DNA from: Flavobacteriales bacterium UBA4660 | GTDB lineage: Bacteria > Bacteroidota > Bacteroidia > Flavobacteriales_D > Sanyastnellaceae | Length of the DNA stretch: 9,628 bases | Assembly: GCA_002405435.1 (NCBI GenBank) | Contig: DHLU01000035.1 | Span: forward strand, 1 to 9,628 | Direction: 5' to 3' | In this document: one piece after another, positions 6,918 through 9,628 of the stretch | Layout: the number at the start of each line of letters is the position of its first letter | Position numbering within the stretch: the stretch's first letter is position 1 | Position numbers and translations under genes: made by a program | Notes under the pieces: model-generated | What the model was told of the DNA's origin: nothing | Databases searched by the model: none | The model's input: the letters and a program-made list of their open reading frames with translations, nothing else

Positions 6918-7576
6918 AATAGGGTCTGCAGCAAAGCCTCTGCCAATTTCATATCAGCCGGGACGGTGAGCTTAATATTTTCCCGGTTGCCGGCAACCAG
7001 GTGCAGTTTTTCCCCCGCCGCCTCCACCACGGTGGCATCATCGGTAAAGCCCGCTGATTCGGGGGCGGTGTAAGCCCGTCGCAGCAGAGGCAGCGAAAAG
7101 CACTGCGGAGTCTGCACCATGCGGTAGGCTGTACGGTCAACCGGCATGCTGCCTGTGCCTTCCAGCCTGCGAAGCGAATCTACGTGGGCTAAGACGGGTA
7201 CGGCATTGCCTGCGGCTGCGGCCGTGCGATAACAGGTTTCGATGGTCGCCCTGCTGACGAGTGGACGGGCAGCATCATGCACACCGACAATACCCTGATC
7301 GCCGGCTATGGCTGCCAGCCCATTGCGCACACTCTCAAATCGCGAAGCGCCTCCGGTCACCACCCGGTGCGCAAACTCCGTAGGGTAAGCCTTCCAGTAG
7401 TCCTCATAGGCAGCCGGCACCACGACCACCACATTGATTTCGGGGTTGTAGCGGCGAAACGCGGCAATCGCATGCTCCAGCACGGGCTTGCCCGCCAGCA
7501 ATTGAAACTGTTTGGGAAGCGATGACTCCATCCGTGAGCCCGTGCCTCCGGCTACAATGATTACGTGTTCTATCAC
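6914..7576 (-). CDS. ispD: 2-C-methyl-D-erythritol 4-phosphate cytidylyltransferase
   Basis: This cytosolic enzyme of the MEP (non-mevalonate) isoprenoid pathway joins CTP and MEP to give CDP-methylerythritol and pyrophosphate. The 220-residue length is typical. Visible motifs are the nucleotide-binding loop AGGTGSRM (9-16, R15) with PKQF (21-24, K22), GGASRFESVRNGL (75-87), VHDAARPLV (99-107), TPQ (156-158), FTDDATVVE (177-185) and the C-terminal GNRENIKLTVPAD. The start is a GTG at 7574-7576: no ATG, GTG or TTG lies in frame over at least the preceding 60 bp, and the first beta-strand (HVIIVAGG) begins at once. A -7-like element sits only 4 bp upstream. The stop overlaps the ATG of the Arg-rich gene. 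The gap to the upstream CPBP gene is 87 bp, so ispD may be read both from its own promoter and by read-through. Confidence 0.97.
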   Translation of the reverse strand: MIEHVIIVAGGTGSRMESSLPKQFQLLAGKPVLEHAIAAFRRYNPEINVVVVVPAAYEDYWKAYPTEFAHRVVTGGASRFESVRNGLAAIAGDQGIVGVHDAARPLVSRATIETCYRTAAAAGNAVPVLAHVDSLRRLEGTGSMPVDRTAYRMVQTPQCFSLPLLRRAYTAPESAGFTDDATVVEAAGEKLHLVAGNRENIKLTVPADMKLAEALLQTLL

Positions 7577-7580
7577 GTGG

Positions 7581-7588
7581 CAAAGATC
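7581..7588 (-). promoter_or_regulatory. Putative -7 element immediately upstream of ispD
   Basis: The minus strand reads GATCTTTG (consensus TAnnTTTG, one mismatch), followed by CCAC and then the GTG start. With only 4 bp between the element and the start codon, transcription would begin at or within a few bases of the GTG, predicting a leaderless or near-leaderless mRNA. There is no clear -33 TTG. The remaining 87-bp gap to the CPBP gene (7577-7663) holds only an ACCCGGGT palindrome (7613-7620) and no convincing terminator. Confidence 0.4.
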
Positions 7589-7663
7589 GCAGCCCGACTG
7601 CCACCCTGCATTACCCGGGTCGAATTTGACAGGAGGTAGTGCGCTGTGCCGGAGAGGCGAGGC

Positions 7664-8587
7664 CTATTCCTGCCGACTTTCCACCCCGAGGTAGGCATCG
7701 CGGTGATGCGGCCATCGGCTGTATTTCAGCAACACAGCCACCAGCATCACGAAAGTGATCGAAGACATGATATAGGCGGGGATGGTGGATGCCACGCTGT
7801 CTTCCGGAGTTTCCAGCTGACCGTTCCACACGTTATACATCACAATGGCGAGGCAGTTGTTAAACAGGTGGGCGAGTATGCTGGTCCACAAACTGCCTGT
7901 CCAGATGACCAGGTAACCGAGCAATGCCCCCAGCAATAAGCGCGGCAGAAAACCGTACATCTGAAAGTGCACGGCGCTGAAGATGGCTGCGGTAATCCAC
8001 ACCGCTGCATGTATGCGCCCGGTCGCTTTCGCCAGCAGCGGCTGCAGGGTGCCTCTGAAGGCAAATTCCTCGCAAACGGCAGGCACCACCCCAATGGCGA
8101 CCAGGGTCGTAACGAGCTGCCAGCCCGATTGCGACATCAGCATCAGATGGGTAAGCCGCTCTGCCTGGTCTTCCATCGGCTTAAACCACTTTTCCAGCAC
8201 ACTGTTTTCGGGAATCAGCCACTGGTTGAGCTGGCTGCTCAGGTCGATCGGCGCGCTGGCGCTTATGAGAAGAAAAGGTACGGTGATGATGAGCCAACCC
8301 ATGTCGTTGAGCATAAAACCATTGACAGCCGCGCGGCCGGCCAGCCAGCGCATGAGAAGGGCTGAGCATAAAAAAGCGAGTACGAGGCTTAGCGTATTGA
8401 GCCATTTCACGGCCTCCACTGCTTCAGGGCCCTGGGGGTTAGATAGAAAAGCGGGAATCTCAGCAGGCGGTATATTCAAAAAGACCGCCACGGTACCGAC
8501 AGCCAGCAGTGACCCCATACCGGTGCAACACAACAGGAGGGCCACGTAGAGCCACACCTTTTTCCAGGCACTAAGCGTCTGAAGCAT
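7664..8587 (-). CDS. CPBP family intramembrane metalloprotease (CAAX protease/Abi family)
   Basis: A 307-residue polytopic membrane protein. Hydrophobic segments lie near residues 12-37, 65-80, 95-112, 157-172, 193-206, 213-230, 236-250 and 270-288. The CPBP (Pfam Abi) signature is complete. Motif 1 is EEFAFRG (173-179), with the catalytic glutamate pair E173/E174 and R178. Motif 2 is FSAVHFQ (H207). Motif 3 is HLFNN (H240, N243/N244). Members are glutamate-type intramembrane proteases related to Rce1; bacterial substrates are mostly unknown, with roles in bacteriocin self-immunity or membrane-protein processing for some. The start ATG at 8585-8587 fits the first membrane helix. The gene is divergent from dusB (47-bp gap) and lies 87 bp upstream of ispD on the same strand. 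Nothing nearby suggests a bacteriocin cluster, so a housekeeping membrane role is more likely. Confidence 0.92.
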   Translation of the reverse strand: MLQTLSAWKKVWLYVALLLCCTGMGSLLAVGTVAVFLNIPPAEIPAFLSNPQGPEAVEAVKWLNTLSLVLAFLCSALLMRWLAGRAAVNGFMLNDMGWLIITVPFLLISASAPIDLSSQLNQWLIPENSVLEKWFKPMEDQAERLTHLMLMSQSGWQLVTTLVAIGVVPAVCEEFAFRGTLQPLLAKATGRIHAAVWITAAIFSAVHFQMYGFLPRLLLGALLGYLVIWTGSLWTSILAHLFNNCLAIVMYNVWNGQLETPEDSVASTIPAYIMSSITFVMLVAVLLKYSRWPHHRDAYLGVESRQE

Positions 8588-8598
8588 AAGCAGGTGGC

Positions 8599-8621
8599 CG
8601 GCATATACGGCCGATATGGCG
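8599..8621. repeat. Imperfect dyad in the divergent CPBP/dusB promoter region
   Basis: CATAT (8602-8606) and ATATG (8614-8618) are exact reverse complements flanking ACGGCCG. C8599-G8600 pairs with C8620-G8621 after one mismatch, giving 7 pairs around a 7-bp spacer. The dyad lies just upstream of the dusB -7 element, in the 47-bp gap shared with the divergent CPBP gene, where a regulator could affect both. It may equally be chance in GC-rich DNA. Confidence 0.25.
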
Positions 8622-8629
8622 TACCTTTG
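8622..8629 (+). promoter_or_regulatory. Perfect TAnnTTTG -7 element of dusB
   Basis: TACCTTTG matches the Bacteroidota -7 consensus exactly and is followed by C, as is common. It ends 5 bp before the only plausible dusB start (GTG 8635), predicting a leaderless or nearly leaderless transcript. A -33 TTG at the usual distance (around 8598-8603) is not present. Confidence 0.55.
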
Positions 8630-8634
8630 CCGGC

Positions 8635-9628
8635 GTGGTAAAAATAGGCGACCTTGAAATACCCGACCCCGAAGGCATAGGTTTTCCGCTGCTGCTTGCC
8701 CCCATGGAGGATGTGAGTGACCCTCCTTTTCGTATGGTGTGCAAGGAGCACGGTGCTGACCTGATGTACACGGAGTTTATCTCCAGTGAGGGCCTGATAC
8801 GCGATGCAGCCAAGAGCCGCATGAAACTTGATATTTACGAATATGAACGGCCCATCGGAGTCCAGATTTTTGGAAGTGACACCGAAACCATGATCGGCTG
8901 TGCCGAAATCATAGAACAAACCGGACCGGACCTGCTCGATATCAACTATGGTTGTCCGGTGAGTAAGGTTACCTGCAAAGGTGCCGGAGCGGGCATACTC
9001 AGGGACATACCGAAAATGGTAAGCATGACGGAAGCCATAGTGAAGGCCACCAAACTACCCGTAACCGTAAAAACCCGACTTGGTTGGGACGATAGCACTA
9101 AAAATGTGGTGGAGGTTGCAGAACGGTTACAGGATATTGGCATCAAAGCCCTCACCATCCATGGCCGCACGCGTGTACAGATGTACAAGGGAGAAGCAGA
9201 TTGGACGTTGATAGCGAAGGTCAAGGAAAATGCACGCATACATATTCCAATTTTCGGAAACGGCGACATCAATACCCCGGAAAAAGCATTGGAGTACAAA
9301 AACCGCTATGGGGTTGATGGCATTATGATTGGGAGGGCCAGCATCGGCTACCCTTTCATTTTCCGTGAAATCAAGCATTTCATCAAAACCGGCGCATACC
9401 TGCCGCCTCCCTCGCTGGCTGAACGCGCGGAGGCCTGCCGCAAACATTTTGAGGCTTCGCTGAAGTGGAAAGGGGAAAAACTGGGGTTGCTCGAGATGCG
9501 CCGCCACTATACCAATTACTTCAAGGGGCTTCCAAACTTCAAGGAAGACCGCACGGAACTGGTTACCACGATGGAGCCCGAGGCGGTGCGGGCCAAGCTG
9601 GAAAACATTCCGCTAAAGTATGCCGGGC
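8635..9628 (+). CDS. dusB: tRNA-dihydrouridine synthase B (3' end just outside window)
   Basis: The frame is open to the window end, giving 331 residues, close to the ~320-340 usual for the family, so only a few residues are probably missing. DusB is an FMN-dependent enzyme that reduces specific uridines in tRNA to dihydrouridine using NADPH. Visible motifs are LAPMEDVSDPPFR (21-33), DINYGCPVSKV with catalytic Cys107, the tRNA/FMN-contacting KTRLG (146-150) and HGRTR (176-180), and the FMN-phosphate motifs GNGDI (208-212) and GRA (233-235). These identify the DusB/NifR3 subgroup. The start is GTG 8635: an in-frame TAA lies at 8587-8589, no other start codon occurs between, and the next ATG (8704) is already inside the APMED motif. 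The resulting MVKIGDLEIPD N terminus matches family members. It is divergent from the CPBP protease gene. Confidence 0.96.
   Translation, partial: MVKIGDLEIPDPEGIGFPLLLAPMEDVSDPPFRMVCKEHGADLMYTEFISSEGLIRDAAKSRMKLDIYEYERPIGVQIFGSDTETMIGCAEIIEQTGPDLLDINYGCPVSKVTCKGAGAGILRDIPKMVSMTEAIVKATKLPVTVKTRLGWDDSTKNVVEVAERLQDIGIKALTIHGRTRVQMYKGEADWTLIAKVKENARIHIPIFGNGDINTPEKALEYKNRYGVDGIMIGRASIGYPFIFREIKHFIKTGAYLPPPSLAERAEACRKHFEASLKWKGEKLGLLEMRRHYTNYFKGLPNFKEDRTELVTTMEPEAVRAKLENIPLKYAG

Noticed and set aside
7983..8549. 188-codon plus-strand frame
   Set aside because: Antisense of the CPBP protease, which has all three catalytic motifs on the minus strand.
8476..8919. 147-codon minus-strand frame across the divergent promoter
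   Set aside because: It overlaps the starts of both CPBP and dusB in other frames and shows no domain.

Overview
The window looks like ordinary chromosomal DNA of a fairly GC-rich Bacteroidota bacterium. Three things point to this phylum: two proteins with type IX secretion (T9SS) C-terminal sorting domains, TAnnTTTG-type -7 promoter elements, and no Shine-Dalgarno sequences ahead of well-defined starts. I see no rRNA, tRNA, CRISPR array, insertion sequence or phage gene. Eight genes account for almost all of the window, and no gap exceeds about 210 bp.

Layout. Positions 1-447 (+) hold the 3' end of a secreted T9SS substrate. It meets tail-to-tail a 1144-residue secreted protein at 493-3927 (-), built from Asp-box beta-propeller repeats, a PKD domain, a carbohydrate-binding-like domain and a T9SS tail. 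Upstream on the same strand is a 69-residue protein with a HicB-like look (3983-4192). Divergent from that is a FecA-like TonB-dependent receptor (4397-6565, +). A 29-bp near-perfect palindrome with a Fur-box-like core lies just upstream of the receptor. The second half is housekeeping: on the minus strand a CPBP-family membrane protease (7664-8587), then ispD (6914-7576), which overlaps by 4 bp a small Arg-rich exported protein (6615-6917). Divergent from the protease is dusB (8635 to the window end, +).

How they work together. The left half is cell-surface biology: two proteins probably secreted through the T9SS, and an outer-membrane siderophore or iron-chelate receptor that is probably iron-regulated. 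The right half covers isoprenoid precursor synthesis (IspD), tRNA modification (DusB) and a membrane protease. No multi-gene system ties the window together, and I did not find a convincing novel system. The most interesting signals are the palindromic operator of the receptor, -7 promoter elements 4-5 bp from GTG start codons (suggesting leaderless mRNAs), the ispD-coupled repeat protein, and the orphan HicB-like small protein.
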